Assembly (NCBI GenBank): GCA_030680415.1 | Contig: JAUXVE010000079.1 | Location: 22,382-86,381 of the forward strand | DNA from: Rubrivivax sp. | GTDB lineage: Bacteria; Pseudomonadota; Gammaproteobacteria; Burkholderiales; Burkholderiaceae_C | Length of the DNA: 64,000 nucleotides | Direction of reading: 5' to 3' | Shown: positions 48,358 through 60,283 of the stretch, in pieces | How the letters are laid out: every line of letters starts with the position of its first letter | How positions within the stretch are numbered: position 1 is the stretch's first letter | Program-made: the position numbers and the translations under genes | Notes under the pieces: generated by a model | The model's input: the letters and a program-made list of their open reading frames with translations, nothing else | The model's database searches: none | What the model was told of the DNA's origin: nothing

Positions 48358-48469
48358 TCCGACGCCACGACGAAGCGTGAGAGCGATCGTCGATCGGCAC
48401 GGGCGCGAGGTCGATCCGGTCCGGTCTCTCGGCGGCCGACTCCACAGGCGCCGACGAGGCCGCATCCGC

Positions 48470-49258
48470 TCAGAGCTCGAAGTCGTAGTCGATCGTCAGC
48501 GGCGCATGGTCCGAGAAGCGCTGGTCGAGGAAGATCGATTCGCGCTTGGCCGTGGCCGCGATGGCCGGCGTCGCCAGGTGATAGTCGATGCGCCAGCCCA
48601 CGTTCCTGGCCCAGGCCTGGCCCCGGTTGCTCCACCACGTGTACTGCTCGGGGTGCGGGTTGAGGGTGCGGAAGACGTCTACCAGGCCGCCGCGCGTCAG
48701 CAGCTTGGTCATCCACGCGCGCTCCTCGGGCAGGAAACCGCTGTTCTTCTGGTTGCCGCGCCAGTTCTTGAGGTCGATCTCGTGGTGCGCGATGTTGATG
48801 TCGCCAAGGAGGATGAACTCGCGCTCGGCCTTGAGCTTCATCAGGTGCGGGTAGATCCGTGCCAGAAAGCGGAACTTGGCCGCCTGGCGCTCTTCGCTGC
48901 TGGAGCCGCTGGGGAAATAGCAGCTGATGATGCTGAGCTTGCGGCGGGCGGTGTCGAATCGCGTCTCGATCCAGCGACCCTCGGCGTCGAACGCCTTGCT
49001 GCCGATGCCGGTGATCACGGCACTGGGCGAGCGCTTCGTGAAAAGGCCGACACCCGAATAACCCTTCTTCTGGGCGAAGTGGAAGTGCCCCTGAAGCCCG
49101 GCCACGCGGTCCAGGCGGCCGGCCACGTCTTCGGCCTGGGCCTTGACTTCCTGGACCCCCATACAATCTGCGGCTGCGCTTTCGGCCCACGCCGCCAGGC
49201 CCTTGCTGGCCGCCGAGCGGATGCCGTTGACGTTGAGTGTGACCAGTCTGAAACCCAA
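48470..49258 (-). CDS. xth: Exodeoxyribonuclease III
   Basis: 262 residues from a TTG at 49258, which has AGGGGG 5 bases upstream; an in-frame ATG at 49276 would add six residues but lacks a ribosome site and overlaps the pyrE start. Endonuclease/exonuclease/phosphatase fold: LVTLNVNGIRSA, catalytic Glu in VQEVKAQ, Asp/Asn in LLGDINIAH and the final FSDHAPL. Acts on abasic sites and 3' ends in base excision repair. Divergent from pyrE. Start choice uncertain, identity clear. Confidence 0.9.
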   Translation of the reverse strand: MGFRLVTLNVNGIRSAASKGLAAWAESAAADCMGVQEVKAQAEDVAGRLDRVAGLQGHFHFAQKKGYSGVGLFTKRSPSAVITGIGSKAFDAEGRWIETRFDTARRKLSIISCYFPSGSSSEERQAAKFRFLARIYPHLMKLKAEREFILLGDINIAHHEIDLKNWRGNQKNSGFLPEERAWMTKLLTRGGLVDVFRTLNPHPEQYTWWSNRGQAWARNVGWRIDYHLATPAIAATAKRESIFLDQRFSDHAPLTIDYDFEL

Positions 49259-49274
49259 AGGAAGCCCCCTACGC

Positions 49275-49961
49275 ATGACGGCCGCACAGACACTGCAGCG
49301 CAACCCGGCCCTGGCGCAGGAGTTCGTGCAGTTCGCGGTGCAGTCCGGCGTGCTGCGCTTCGGCGAGTTCAAGACCAAAGCCGGGCGCTTGTCGCCCTAT
49401 TTCTTCAACGCCGGTCACTTCGACGACGGCGCCAAGCTGGGCCGCCTGGCGGAATTCTACGCACGCCGCCTGCTCGAAACGGGTCTGCCCTTCGACATGA
49501 TCTTCGGCCCCGCGTACAAGGGCATCACACTGGCCGCCGCGGTGGCGGTGGAGCTGGCGCGGCGCGGCCGCAACGTGCCCTTTGCCTACAACCGCAAGGA
49601 GGCCAAAGACCACGGCGAAGGCGGGCTCCTTGTCGGCGCCAGGGTGGCCGGGCGCGTTCTCATCATCGATGACGTCATTTCAGCAGGCACTTCGGTGCGC
49701 GAATCGATCGCGATGATCACGGCCGCCGGCGGTCAACCCTGCGGCGTGGCGATCGCGCTCGACCGTCAGGAGCGCGCCACCGAGGGCGGCCAGGATGCGC
49801 CCTGGAGTGCGGTGCAGTACGTCACGCAGCAGCTGCAGATGAACGTGGCGGCGATCGCGACACTCGAAGATTTGTTGCAGTATCTGAACGAGTCCAGCGA
49901 TCCCGCGCTGGCCGCCTTCGCGGGGCCGCTGCGGGCCTACCGCGAACGCTACGGAGTCTGA
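49275..49961 (+). CDS. pyrE: Orotate phosphoribosyltransferase
   Basis: 228 residues from the ATG at 49275 with AAAGGAAG upstream. PRPP-binding loop VLIIDDVISAGTSVRES; FNAGHFDDGAKL and GPAYKGITLA contribute to the active site, and the flexible loop has YNRKEAKDHGEGG. Converts orotate to OMP in pyrimidine synthesis. Divergent from exonuclease III with almost no gap, so the pyrE promoter must lie inside the xth coding sequence. The next gene starts directly after the stop. Confidence 0.95.
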   Translation: MTAAQTLQRNPALAQEFVQFAVQSGVLRFGEFKTKAGRLSPYFFNAGHFDDGAKLGRLAEFYARRLLETGLPFDMIFGPAYKGITLAAAVAVELARRGRNVPFAYNRKEAKDHGEGGLLVGARVAGRVLIIDDVISAGTSVRESIAMITAAGGQPCGVAIALDRQERATEGGQDAPWSAVQYVTQQLQMNVAAIATLEDLLQYLNESSDPALAAFAGPLRAYRERYGV

Positions 49962-50693
49962 ATGGTGGGCCCTGTCTTGCTTGCGCGCGTCGTGCACGGC
50001 CTGCTTGCGCTGGGCCTGTGTTCATGGGCGGCTGCCAGCTGGAGCCAGGAGCCCGCCAAGCCGCCGACCGGCATCTACACCTGTATCGACGACAAGGGGC
50101 GCCGCATCACGGCCGACCGCCCGATTCCCGAATGCACCCACCGCGAGCAGCAGGTGCTCAACCGCGACGGCTCGGTGCGCCTGGTGGTGCCGCGCACGCT
50201 GACCGCCGACGAACGCGCCGAGCGCGAGGCGCGCGAGCGGGCCGCCGCCGAGGCGCGCGCCGCCCAGGCCGACGCCGTGCGGCGCGATCGCAACCTGATG
50301 GCGCGCTACCCCAACGACGCGGCACACAACCGCGCCCGCGAGGCGGCACTGGACACGGTGCGCCTGGCCATCCGGGCTTCCGAGGTCCGCCTGCTGAACC
50401 TGGCCGCCGAAGGCAAACCGTTGCGCGACGATGCCGAGTTCTACAAGGCCAAGCCGCTGCCGGCCAAGCTCAAGGCGGCCATCGACGCCAACGAAGTGGC
50501 GGCCGAGGCGCAGCGCGCGGCCAGCGCCAACCAGGAAGCCGAACTCGGCCGCATCAACCAGCTCTACGACGCCGAACTCGAGCGCCTGCGCCGGCTGTGG
50601 GCGGGCGCGGCACCCGGTTCGTTGGGGCCGCTGGCGGCCCAAGGTGGGGCCACCAGCCCTGCCAAACGCGCAGCCGGCGCCAGGCAGCCCTGA
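49962..50693 (+). CDS. DUF4124 domain protein, exported
   Basis: 243 residues, ATG immediately after the pyrE stop. Signal peptide (RVVHGLLALGLCSWAAASWSQ). Residues about 36-60 are a DUF4124 domain: GIYTCIDDKGRRITADRPIPEC with two Cys. After that come long charged helices (ERAEREARERAAAEARAAQAD), probably coiled coil. Periplasmic; function unknown. DUF4124 proteins are frequent in Beta- and Gammaproteobacteria and have no settled role. Confidence 0.85.
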   Translation: MVGPVLLARVVHGLLALGLCSWAAASWSQEPAKPPTGIYTCIDDKGRRITADRPIPECTHREQQVLNRDGSVRLVVPRTLTADERAEREARERAAAEARAAQADAVRRDRNLMARYPNDAAHNRAREAALDTVRLAIRASEVRLLNLAAEGKPLRDDAEFYKAKPLPAKLKAAIDANEVAAEAQRAASANQEAELGRINQLYDAELERLRRLWAGAAPGSLGPLAAQGGATSPAKRAAGARQP

Positions 50694-50711
50694 GCGGCCC
50701 GGCGCCGCCCC

Positions 50712-52184
50712 TTACCCGAGCTTGCTGCGCAGCAACGCGCCGGCTTGCGCCGGGTTGGCTTTGCCCTGGCTGGCCTTCATGACCTGGCCGACGAGCGCGT
50801 TGAAGGCCTTGTCCTTGCCGGCGCGGAATTCGGCCACCGATTTCTCGTTGGCGGCGATGACGGCGTCGACGATGGCCTCGAGGGCGCCGCTGTCATTCAT
50901 CTGCTTGAGGCCCAGGTCTTCGATGGCACGGTCAACGAAGCTCTCCGTCAATGCCTCACCCTGAATACGACCTGCAGCCCAAAGCAGGTCGAACACCTGC
51001 CTGGCACCGTTGTTCGAGACGGTGCCGTCAACCACCCGCCGGATCAGCTCCCCAAGCTGTTGTGGCGAGACCGGCACACTTTCAATACTCCGGCCTTGGG
51101 CGTTCAAGCGCTTGGAAACCTCACCCATCAGCCAGTTGGCCGCCAGCCTGGGCTGGCCACAGCCGTCGCGCACCGCCTCGTAAAAGCGCGCGAAGGGCCG
51201 GCTCTGGGTCATCATCGACGCCGCGTCGGGTGGCAGGCCATCGAGCTGCTGCAAGCGTGCGGCCATGGCGGCCGGCAGCTCCGGCATCGTCGCGCGAACG
51301 CTCGCTATCCACTCCGGCGCGATCATCAGCGGCGGCAGGTCGGGATCGGGGAAGTAGCGGTAGTCGTGCGCGTCTTCCTTGGTGCGCATGGCGCGCGTCT
51401 CGCCGCTGTCGGGGTCGAACAGCACGGTGGCCTGCTCGATGGCCAGGCCGTCCTCGATGCGGTCGATCTGCCACTGCACCTCGAAGTCGATGGCCTGCTG
51501 CAGGAAGCGAAAGCTGTTGAGGTTCTTGATCTCGCGCCGCGTGCCCAGCACCGCGCCGGGCCGGCGCACGCTGACGTTGGCGTCGCAGCGGAAGCTGCCT
51601 TCCTGCATGTTGCCGTCGCAGATGCCGAGCCACACCACCAGCGCGTGCAGCGCGCGGGCGTACTCCACGGCCTCGGCGCTGCAGCGCATGTCGGGCTCGG
51701 TGACGATCTCCAGCAACGGCGTGCCGGCGCGGTTGAGGTCGATGCCGGTCTGGCCGTGGTAGTCCTCGTGCAGGCTCTTGCCCGCGTCCTCTTCCAGGTG
51801 GGCGCGCGTCAGGCGCACCTTGCGCGGCGCGCCGTCGAGCACGAACTCGACTTGGCCGCCCTGCACCACCGGAGTCTCGTACTGGCTGATCTGGTAGCCC
51901 TTGGGCAGGTCGGGGTAGAAGTAGTTCTTGCGCGCGAAGATCGACAGCGGCGCCACCTTTGCACCCACCGCGAGGCCGAAGCGGATGGCGCGCTCGACGG
52001 CGCCGCGGTTCATCACCGGCAGCGTGCCCGGCAGCGCCAGGTCCACCGCGCAGGCCTGGGTGTTGGGCGCGGCACCGAAGGTGGTCGAGGCGCCACTGAA
52101 GATCTTGCTGGCGGTGGACAGCTGGGCATGGGTCTCGAGGCCGATCACGACCTCGAAACCGCGCACGAGCCCGGCGCCGCTCAC
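50712..52184 (-). CDS. gatB: Aspartyl/glutamyl-tRNA amidotransferase subunit B
   Basis: 490 residues from a GTG at 52184, chosen because AAAGGAGG lies 6 bases upstream; it overlaps the gatA stop (GTGA). Begins [20 protein letters not shown], the GatB signature, and has [14 protein letters not shown] and [12 protein letters not shown]; the helical and YqeY-like tail is complete. Kinase part of GatCAB, which converts misacylated Glu-tRNA-Gln (and Asp-tRNA-Asn) to the correct amide. Last gene of gatCAB. Confidence 0.95.
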   Translation of the reverse strand: MSGAGLVRGFEVVIGLETHAQLSTASKIFSGASTTFGAAPNTQACAVDLALPGTLPVMNRGAVERAIRFGLAVGAKVAPLSIFARKNYFYPDLPKGYQISQYETPVVQGGQVEFVLDGAPRKVRLTRAHLEEDAGKSLHEDYHGQTGIDLNRAGTPLLEIVTEPDMRCSAEAVEYARALHALVVWLGICDGNMQEGSFRCDANVSVRRPGAVLGTRREIKNLNSFRFLQQAIDFEVQWQIDRIEDGLAIEQATVLFDPDSGETRAMRTKEDAHDYRYFPDPDLPPLMIAPEWIASVRATMPELPAAMAARLQQLDGLPPDAASMMTQSRPFARFYEAVRDGCGQPRLAANWLMGEVSKRLNAQGRSIESVPVSPQQLGELIRRVVDGTVSNNGARQVFDLLWAAGRIQGEALTESFVDRAIEDLGLKQMNDSGALEAIVDAVIAANEKSVAEFRAGKDKAFNALVGQVMKASQGKANPAQAGALLRSKLG

Positions 52185-53677
52185 GTCGGCCTCCTTTGGT
52201 GGAAGTCGGTGGCCTGCTGCAAGGCGTGCGCGGACTGCAGCAGGGTCGCTTCGTCGAAGTAGTTGCCGATCAACTGCAGTCCCACCGGCATGCCGTGGGC
52301 TCCGAACCCGGCCGGCATGCTCATGCCCGGCAGGCCGGCCAGGCTGGCCGGCAACGTGAAGATGTCGGCCAGGTAGGCCTGCAGCGGGTCGCCGCCCTGG
52401 GCGCCGATCTTCCACGCCACGGTGGGCGCCACCGGCCCGGCGATGACGTCGCAGGCCTGGAAGCAGGCCTGGAAGTCGTCGGCGATCATGCGGCGCAGCT
52501 TCTGCGCCTGCAGGTAGTAGGCGTCGTAGTAGCCGTGGCTCAGCACATAGGTGCCGATCATGATGCGGCGCTTGACCTCGGGGCCGAAGCCTTCGCTGCG
52601 CGTCTTCTTGTACATGTCCATCAGGTCGGTGTACTGCGCCGCGCGGTGGCCGAACTTGACGCCGTCGAAGCGGCCGAGGTTGGAGCTGGCCTCGGCCGGC
52701 GCGATGATGTAGTAGACGGGGATCGACAGCTCGGTGCGCGGCAGGCTCACGTCGACCAGCGTGGCGCCGAGCTTTTCCAGCTCGGCCAGCGCGGCGCGCA
52801 CGGCGGTGTCGACGTCGGCCGCCAGCCCGGCCGGGAAGAACTCGCGCGGCAGGCCGATGCGCAGGCCCTGCAGCGGCCGGCCGGCAGAGGCGCCGGTGCG
52901 CGGCTGCAGCATCATTGCGTGGTAGTCCTGGGGCGGCCGCTCGGCGCTGGTGGCGTCGCGTTCGTCGAAGCCGCTCATGGCCGACAGCAGCAAGGAGCAG
53001 TCTTCGGCCGAACGCGCCATCGGCCCCGCCTGGTCGAGACTGGAGGCGAAGGCGATCATGCCGTAGCGCGAGCACACGCCGTAGGTTGGCTTGATGCCGG
53101 TGATGCCGCAAAAGCTGGCCGGCTGGCGGATCGAGCCGCCGGTGTCGGTGCCGGTGGCCGCCGGCAGCAGGCGCGCCGCCACGGCTACCGCAGAACCGCC
53201 CGACGAGCCCCCCGGCACGCGCTGCAGGTCCCACGGGTTGTGCACCGGCGCAAAGGCCGAGTTCTCGTTCGACGAGCCCATCGCGAACTCGTCGCAGTTG
53301 AGCTTGGCCAGGGTCACCGTGCCGGCTGCTGCCAGCCGCGCCACCACGGTGGCGTCGAAGGGGCTGGCGTAGCCGGCGAGCATCTTCGAGCCGGCCGTCG
53401 ACGGCAGCCCGGTGCGTGCGTGGTCGGTGACGAAGATGTCCTTGTGCGCCAGCGGCACGCCGACCAGCGGGCCGGTCTCGCCGCGCGTCAAGGCAGCGTC
53501 GGCAGCACGCGCCTGTTCCAAGGCTTGGCCGGCATCGCTGGACAGCACCGTGCCCAGACTGGCGTGAGTCGAAAGACGTGTCAGCAAATGTTGCGTGAGT
53601 TCGACGCTGGAGCAACGGCGCTGGCGCAGCGCGCGGCCGATGTCGGCCACGCCCAGATCGTGCAGATCGCCGCTCAT
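52181..53677 (-). CDS. gatA: Aspartyl/glutamyl-tRNA amidotransferase subunit A
   Basis: 498 residues. Amidase-signature enzyme with the Ser-cisSer-Lys triad: Lys in PLAHKDIF (about residue 78), cis-Ser in GGSSGGSA and nucleophile Ser in [11 protein letters not shown]. Releases ammonia from glutamine for GatB. Follows gatC after 73 bp and overlaps gatB by 4 bp. Confidence 0.95.
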   Translation of the reverse strand: MSGDLHDLGVADIGRALRQRRCSSVELTQHLLTRLSTHASLGTVLSSDAGQALEQARAADAALTRGETGPLVGVPLAHKDIFVTDHARTGLPSTAGSKMLAGYASPFDATVVARLAAAGTVTLAKLNCDEFAMGSSNENSAFAPVHNPWDLQRVPGGSSGGSAVAVAARLLPAATGTDTGGSIRQPASFCGITGIKPTYGVCSRYGMIAFASSLDQAGPMARSAEDCSLLLSAMSGFDERDATSAERPPQDYHAMMLQPRTGASAGRPLQGLRIGLPREFFPAGLAADVDTAVRAALAELEKLGATLVDVSLPRTELSIPVYYIIAPAEASSNLGRFDGVKFGHRAAQYTDLMDMYKKTRSEGFGPEVKRRIMIGTYVLSHGYYDAYYLQAQKLRRMIADDFQACFQACDVIAGPVAPTVAWKIGAQGGDPLQAYLADIFTLPASLAGLPGMSMPAGFGAHGMPVGLQLIGNYFDEATLLQSAHALQQATDFHQRRPT

Positions 53678-53723
53678 CGGGCGCCCCTGGCACCGGAGGC
53701 AGCAGCCCCCCGAGCGGGCATGA

Positions 53724-55418
<1,695 letters not shown>

Positions 55419-55442
55419 CGCGCTGACCGCGCAAGCGCCCTC

Positions 55443-56384
55443 ATGCCCCTGGGCACGCTCGACCGCACACCGCCGCCGTTCTTTCGCCAGGGCTTCTCGG
55501 CGCGCAGCAAGCTGGCCTTCTTCTCGGCGCTGGCGGTCTTCCTGATGGTGGCCGACACGCGCTTCAAGGTCGTCGAACCAGCGCGGGCCGCGCTGGCCAC
55601 GGCCTTGCTTCCGGTGCAGCGCGTGCTGGCGGTGCCGGTGCAGATGTGGCACGGCGGCAGCGACTACCTGCGCGGCCTGCAGCAGGCCCGTGCCGACGAA
55701 CGCGAGGCACGGGCGCAGCTGGCGGTGCTGGCCGAGCGCGCAGCGCGCGCCGAGCAGCTGGGGCAGGAGAATGCGCGCCTGCGCGCGCTGCTGGAGTTGC
55801 GCCCGGCGATCAAGGTGCGCTCGCTGCCGGCCGAGGTGATGTACGAGGCGGCCGATCCGTATTCACGCAAGGTCTTCATCGACCGCGGTACGGCGCATGG
55901 CGTGGCCCTGGGCGCGCCGGTCATCAACGAGGCCGGTGTGCTCGGCCAGGTGACGCAGGCCTACGCGCTGAGCTCGGAGGTGACGCTGCTGACCGACAAG
56001 GATGCGGCGATCCCGGTGCTCAACACGCGCACGCAGCAGCGCAGCGCAGCCTTCGGTGGCCGTGGCGGCGTCGAACTGCGTTTCATGTCGGGCAATGCCG
56101 ACGTGCAGGTCGGCGACCTGCTGCACACCAGCGGCGTCGATGGCGTCTACCCGCCGGGACTGCCGGTGGCGCGGGTGGCGACGGTGGAGCGGCGCGTCGA
56201 GTCGGGCTTCGCGCGCATCGTCTTGACGCCCACGGCCAAGCCCGATGGCGTGCGCCATGTGCTGGTGCTCGAGCCGCTGGCGATGCAACTGCCGCCGCGC
56301 CCCGAGGCTGCCGCCGCGGCCTCGCCGGTGCGCGCCGAGCGGCAACTGACAACGCCGTCGCGGCGCACGCCGGGCACGCCATGA
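55443..56384 (+). CDS. mreC: Rod shape-determining protein MreC
   Basis: 313 residues. One membrane helix near residues 22-40, a coiled coil (QQARADEREARAQLAVLAERAARAEQL in part) and the beta-rich periplasmic domain with VMYEAADPYSRKVFIDRG and GAPVINEAGVLGQV. Links MreB to PBP2/RodA. Alanine/proline-rich tail of low complexity. Confidence 0.93.
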   Translation: MPLGTLDRTPPPFFRQGFSARSKLAFFSALAVFLMVADTRFKVVEPARAALATALLPVQRVLAVPVQMWHGGSDYLRGLQQARADEREARAQLAVLAERAARAEQLGQENARLRALLELRPAIKVRSLPAEVMYEAADPYSRKVFIDRGTAHGVALGAPVINEAGVLGQVTQAYALSSEVTLLTDKDAAIPVLNTRTQQRSAAFGGRGGVELRFMSGNADVQVGDLLHTSGVDGVYPPGLPVARVATVERRVESGFARIVLTPTAKPDGVRHVLVLEPLAMQLPPRPEAAAAASPVRAERQLTTPSRRTPGTP

Positions 56385-56409
56385 AGGCGGCGCAACCGGG
56401 GGCGCGCCG

Positions 56410-56931
56410 ATGATCATGCCGCGCGGTTCGGACCAGCTGCTGCTGCCGGTCAACCCCTTCTTCATCGCCCTGACTCTGGCGCTGGCTTGCGCCTTCAACA
56501 TGCTGCCGCTGGGTCGTCAGCCCGGCTTGCCCGACCTGCTGGCGGTGGCGCTGGTGTTCTGGAACGTGCACCAGCCGCGCCGCGTCGGTGTCGGCGTGGC
56601 CTTCGTCTTCGGCCTGCTGATGGACGTGCACCAGGGCGCGCTGCTCGGCCAGCACGCGCTGGCCTACACGCTGCTGAGTTTCGTCGCCATCACCATCCAC
56701 CGCCGGCTGCTGTGGTTCGGCATCGCCGAGCAGGCGCTGCAGGTGTTCCCGGTGTTCCTGGCCGCGCACGTGGTGTCGCTGGTGGTGCGGCTGCTGGCCG
56801 GCGACATGTTTCCCGGCTGGTGGCTGCTGCTGGCGCCGCTGCTGGAGGCGCTGCTGTGGCCGCTGGTGACGCTGCTGCTGCTGGCGCCGCAGCGGCGCGC
56901 GCCCGATCCGGACCAGAATCGGCCGCTGTGA
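56410..56931 (+). CDS. mreD: Rod shape-determining protein MreD
   Basis: 173 residues with five to six membrane helices. Family cues: NPFFIALTLALACAFNMLPL, PDLLAVALVFWNVHQPRRVG and FGLLMDVHQGALLGQHALAY. Inner membrane part of the elongasome. Starts 25 bp after mreC, with a 31-bp gap to mrdA. Confidence 0.92.
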   Translation: MIMPRGSDQLLLPVNPFFIALTLALACAFNMLPLGRQPGLPDLLAVALVFWNVHQPRRVGVGVAFVFGLLMDVHQGALLGQHALAYTLLSFVAITIHRRLLWFGIAEQALQVFPVFLAAHVVSLVVRLLAGDMFPGWWLLLAPLLEALLWPLVTLLLLAPQRRAPDPDQNRPL

Positions 56932-56962
56932 ACAAGTCGCCGCGCACACTTCGTTGGCCCCC

Positions 56963-59017
56963 ATGAACACGGAACTCAGGAACATCGAGCAGGAGATCGG
57001 CCGCTTCCGCGGCCGCCTGTTCGCGGCCGCCGTCTTCGTGCTGCTGGCCTTCGCATTGCTGGCGGCGCGGCTGGTGCACCTGCAGGTGTTCCGCCACGAG
57101 GACCTGGCGACGCAGGCCGAAAACAACCGCATCGCGGTGGTGCCCATCGTGCCCAACCGCGGCCTCATCGTCGACCGCAACGGCGTCGTGCTGGCCACCA
57201 ACTACTCGGCCTACACGCTGGAGCTGGCGCCGCAGCGCGGCCGCGCCGCGGCCGCCGACCTCGACGCGCTGATCGACGAACTGGCCACCGTGGTCGAGAT
57301 CGCAGCGCGCGACCGGCGCCGCTTCAAGCGCCTGCAGGAAGAGCTCAAGGGCGCCGAGTCGCTGCCCATCCGCACCAAGCTCAGCGACGAGGAGGTGGCG
57401 CGCTTCATGGCACAGCGCTTCCGCTTCCCGGGGGTGGACATCAAGGCGCGGCTGTTCCGCAGTTACCCGCTGGGCGACACCGGCAGCCACCTGCTGGGCT
57501 ACATCGGCCGCATCAACCCCGCCGAGAAGAAGGCCATGGAAGACTGGGACGAGGCCGACCAGGGCAACTACAAGGGCACCGACTACATCGGCAAGCTCGG
57601 CCTGGAGCAGAGCTACGAGCGCCAGCTGCACGGCACCGCGGGCTTCGAGGAGGTCGAGACCAGCGCCAGCGGCCGCGCCGTACGGCGGCTGAACAGCCAC
57701 CCGCCGACGCCCGGCAACAAGCTGGTGCTGGCCATCGACATCCGCCTGCAGGCGCTGGTGGAGACCCTGTTCGGCGAGCGCCGTGGCGCGCTGGTGGCGC
57801 TGGATCCGCGCAGCGGCGAGGTGCTGGCCTTCGTCAGCAAGCCCACTTTCGACCCCAACCTGTTCGTCGATGGCATCGACGTCGAAAGCTGGCGTGATCT
57901 CAACGAATCGGCCGACAAGCCGCTGCTCAACCGGGCGCTGCGCGGCACCTACCCGCCGGGTTCGACCTTCAAGCCGTTCATGGCCATCGCGGCGCTGAAC
58001 AGCGGCAAGCGCAGCCCGACAGCGATCATCAACGACGGCGGCACCTACCAGTTCGGCAACCACACCTTCCGCAGCCACGGCGACAAGGGCGTGGGGCCGG
58101 TGGACATGCACCGCTCGATCGTCAAGTCGAGCAACGTCTACTACTACTCGCTGGCCAACGAGCTGGGCGTGGACCTCATCCACGACCAGCTGGAACCCTT
58201 CGGTTTCGGCGTGCGCACGGGCATCGACGTCGACGGCGAAGTGACCGGCGTGTTGCCGTCCACGGCCTGGAAGAAGCGTTACTACAAGAGACCCGAGCAA
58301 CAGCGCTGGTATGCCGGCGAAACGATCTCGCTGGGCATCGGCCAGGGCTACAACAACTTCACCATGCTGCAACTGGCCAGCGCCACTGCCGCCCTGGTGT
58401 CGGGCGGTCAGCGCTACAAGCCGCGGCTGGTGCGCGAGATCGAGGACGTCATCACCGGCCAGCGCAAGCACGTGGCCAGCGACGCACTGCAACCGCTGCC
58501 GCTCAAGCCCGAGCACGTGGCGCTGATCCGAGACGCGCTGCACGGCGTGACGCAGGAGGGCACGTCGACGCGTGTCTTCGCCGGCGCGCCCTACGCGAGC
58601 GGCGGCAAGACCGGCACCGCGCAGGCGGTGGGCATCAAGGCCAACGAGAAGTACAACGCCGCCAGGATCGACGAGTACAAGCGCGACCACGCGCTGTACA
58701 TCGCCGCCGCGCCGATCGATGCCCCGACCGTGGTGCTGGCGGTGGTGGTGGAAAACGCCGGTTTCGGTGCTGCCGCGGCGGCGCCGATCGCGCGCCGCGT
58801 CTTCGACTACCTGCTGCTCGGTGCTTACCCGAGCGACGAGGACCTGGCCGCCACGCGTGAGGGCAAGTCGGCGGCACCCATCGGTACGCCGCGGCGGGCC
58901 GACGAGGTGCCCTTGCCCGGCCAGGCGGCCCCCGGCGCGGCGGCGGCAGCCGCTACCGCGCTGCCCGCGCCAGCGATGCCGCAGCGTCTGGCCGCAACGC
59001 AGCCGCCCATGCGATGA
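56963..59017 (+). CDS. mrdA: Penicillin-binding protein 2
   Basis: 684 residues from the ATG at 56963. One N-terminal membrane helix (about 20-40), pedestal domain (NRIAVVPIVPNRGLIVDRNG, then SYPLGDT-like RSYPLGDTGSHLLGYIG), then the transpeptidase: S334 in PGSTFKPF, SSN in VKSSNVYYY and K549 in GGKTGTAQ. Cross-links peptidoglycan during elongation with RodA, encoded next (4-bp overlap). Alanine-rich tail. Confidence 0.95.
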   Translation: MNTELRNIEQEIGRFRGRLFAAAVFVLLAFALLAARLVHLQVFRHEDLATQAENNRIAVVPIVPNRGLIVDRNGVVLATNYSAYTLELAPQRGRAAAADLDALIDELATVVEIAARDRRRFKRLQEELKGAESLPIRTKLSDEEVARFMAQRFRFPGVDIKARLFRSYPLGDTGSHLLGYIGRINPAEKKAMEDWDEADQGNYKGTDYIGKLGLEQSYERQLHGTAGFEEVETSASGRAVRRLNSHPPTPGNKLVLAIDIRLQALVETLFGERRGALVALDPRSGEVLAFVSKPTFDPNLFVDGIDVESWRDLNESADKPLLNRALRGTYPPGSTFKPFMAIAALNSGKRSPTAIINDGGTYQFGNHTFRSHGDKGVGPVDMHRSIVKSSNVYYYSLANELGVDLIHDQLEPFGFGVRTGIDVDGEVTGVLPSTAWKKRYYKRPEQQRWYAGETISLGIGQGYNNFTMLQLASATAALVSGGQRYKPRLVREIEDVITGQRKHVASDALQPLPLKPEHVALIRDALHGVTQEGTSTRVFAGAPYASGGKTGTAQAVGIKANEKYNAARIDEYKRDHALYIAAAPIDAPTVVLAVVVENAGFGAAAAAPIARRVFDYLLLGAYPSDEDLAATREGKSAAPIGTPRRADEVPLPGQAAPGAAAAAATALPAPAMPQRLAATQPPMR

Positions 59018-60171
59018 GCGCCGTCTTCGAGCAGGCCTCGCCCTGGCCGCGCCTGAAACGCGTCTTCGGCGGCTTCGACGGCCCCCTGCTGCTGGCCATC
59101 GCACTGCTGGCGGCGGTGGGCCTGGTGGCCATGTACTCGGCCGGCTACGACCATGGCACGCGCTTCGTCGACCACGGCCGCAACATGCTGCTGGCGCTGG
59201 GCGTGCTGTTCCTGGCGGCGCAGGTGCCGCCGCAGAAGCTGCAGCAGCTGGCGGTGCCGCTGTACACGGCCGGCCTGGCGCTGCTGGTGGCCACGGCCCT
59301 CTTCGGCATCACGCGCAAGGGGGCGACACGCTGGCTGGCGCTGGGCCCGCTGGTGATCCAGCCCAGCGAGATCCTCAAGATCGCCGCACCGCTGGTGCTC
59401 GCCTGGTGGTTCCAGAAGCGCGAAGGCCAGCTGCGCGTGTTCGACTTCGTCGTCGCCGCCGCGCTGCTGGTGGTGCCGGCGGCGCTGGTCATCAAGCAGC
59501 CCGACCTGGGCACCGCGCTGCTGATCCTGGCCGGCGGCCTGTACGTGATCTTCTTCGCCGGGCTGTCGTGGAAGCTCGTGCTGCCGGCGCTGCTGCTGGG
59601 TGCCGTGGGCATAAGCGCACTGGTGCTCGCCGCCGACGCGATCTGCCAGCCGGGCGTCGACTGGCCCTTCCTGCGCGACTACCAGCGCCAGCGCGTGTGC
59701 ACCTTGCTCGACCCGACCAAGGACCCGCTGGGCAAGGGCTTCCACATCATCCAGGGCATGATCGCCATCGGCTCCGGCGGCCTCGCCGGCAAGGGCTTCA
59801 TGCAGGGCACGCAGACGCACCTGGAGTTCATCCCCGAGCGCACCACCGACTTCATCTTCGCCGCCTTCTGCGAGGAATTCGGCCTTGCCGGCGTGCTGGT
59901 GCTGCTGCTGTGCTTCACTTTCCTCATCGTGCGCGGCCTGATGATCGCCGCCGAGGCGCCCACCGTCTTCACGCGCTTGCTGGCCGGCGCCGTGAGCATG
60001 AGCTTCTTCACCTACGCCTTCGTCAACATGGGCATGGTCAGCGGCATCCTGCCGGTGGTCGGGGTGCCGCTGCCCTTCGTCAGCTACGGCGGCACGGCGA
60101 TGGTCTCGCTGGGCCTGGGCCTGGGCATCCTGATGTCGGTGGCCAAGAGCCGCCGGCTGGTGCAGAGCTGA
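59014..60171 (+). CDS. rodA: Peptidoglycan glycosyltransferase RodA
   Basis: 385 residues, about ten membrane helices (SEDS family). Conserved loops: RKGATRWLALGPLVIQPSE, the catalytic-region Asp in KQPDLGTALL, and FIPERTTDFIFAAFCEEFG. Polymerises glycan strands for elongation together with PBP2. Overlaps mrdA by 4 bp and ends the mre/mrd cluster. The sensor kinase gene is convergent, 112 bp away. Confidence 0.95.
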   Translation: MSAVFEQASPWPRLKRVFGGFDGPLLLAIALLAAVGLVAMYSAGYDHGTRFVDHGRNMLLALGVLFLAAQVPPQKLQQLAVPLYTAGLALLVATALFGITRKGATRWLALGPLVIQPSEILKIAAPLVLAWWFQKREGQLRVFDFVVAAALLVVPAALVIKQPDLGTALLILAGGLYVIFFAGLSWKLVLPALLLGAVGISALVLAADAICQPGVDWPFLRDYQRQRVCTLLDPTKDPLGKGFHIIQGMIAIGSGGLAGKGFMQGTQTHLEFIPERTTDFIFAAFCEEFGLAGVLVLLLCFTFLIVRGLMIAAEAPTVFTRLLAGAVSMSFFTYAFVNMGMVSGILPVVGVPLPFVSYGGTAMVSLGLGLGILMSVAKSRRLVQS

Positions 60172-60283
60172 TGGCCACCGGCAGCACGGTCGTGCCGTGC
60201 CCGACCGTCGCCGCCGCAGACGCCGAAGACGACGTCGCTGCGCTGTACACGCTGGCGCGGCCGTCCAACGCCTGCGGGCGTTC

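Noticed and set aside
60172..60283. Possible short gene starting ATGGCCACC after rodA
   Set aside because: The frame runs into the antisense of the kinase gene without homology or ribosome site; treated as spacer.
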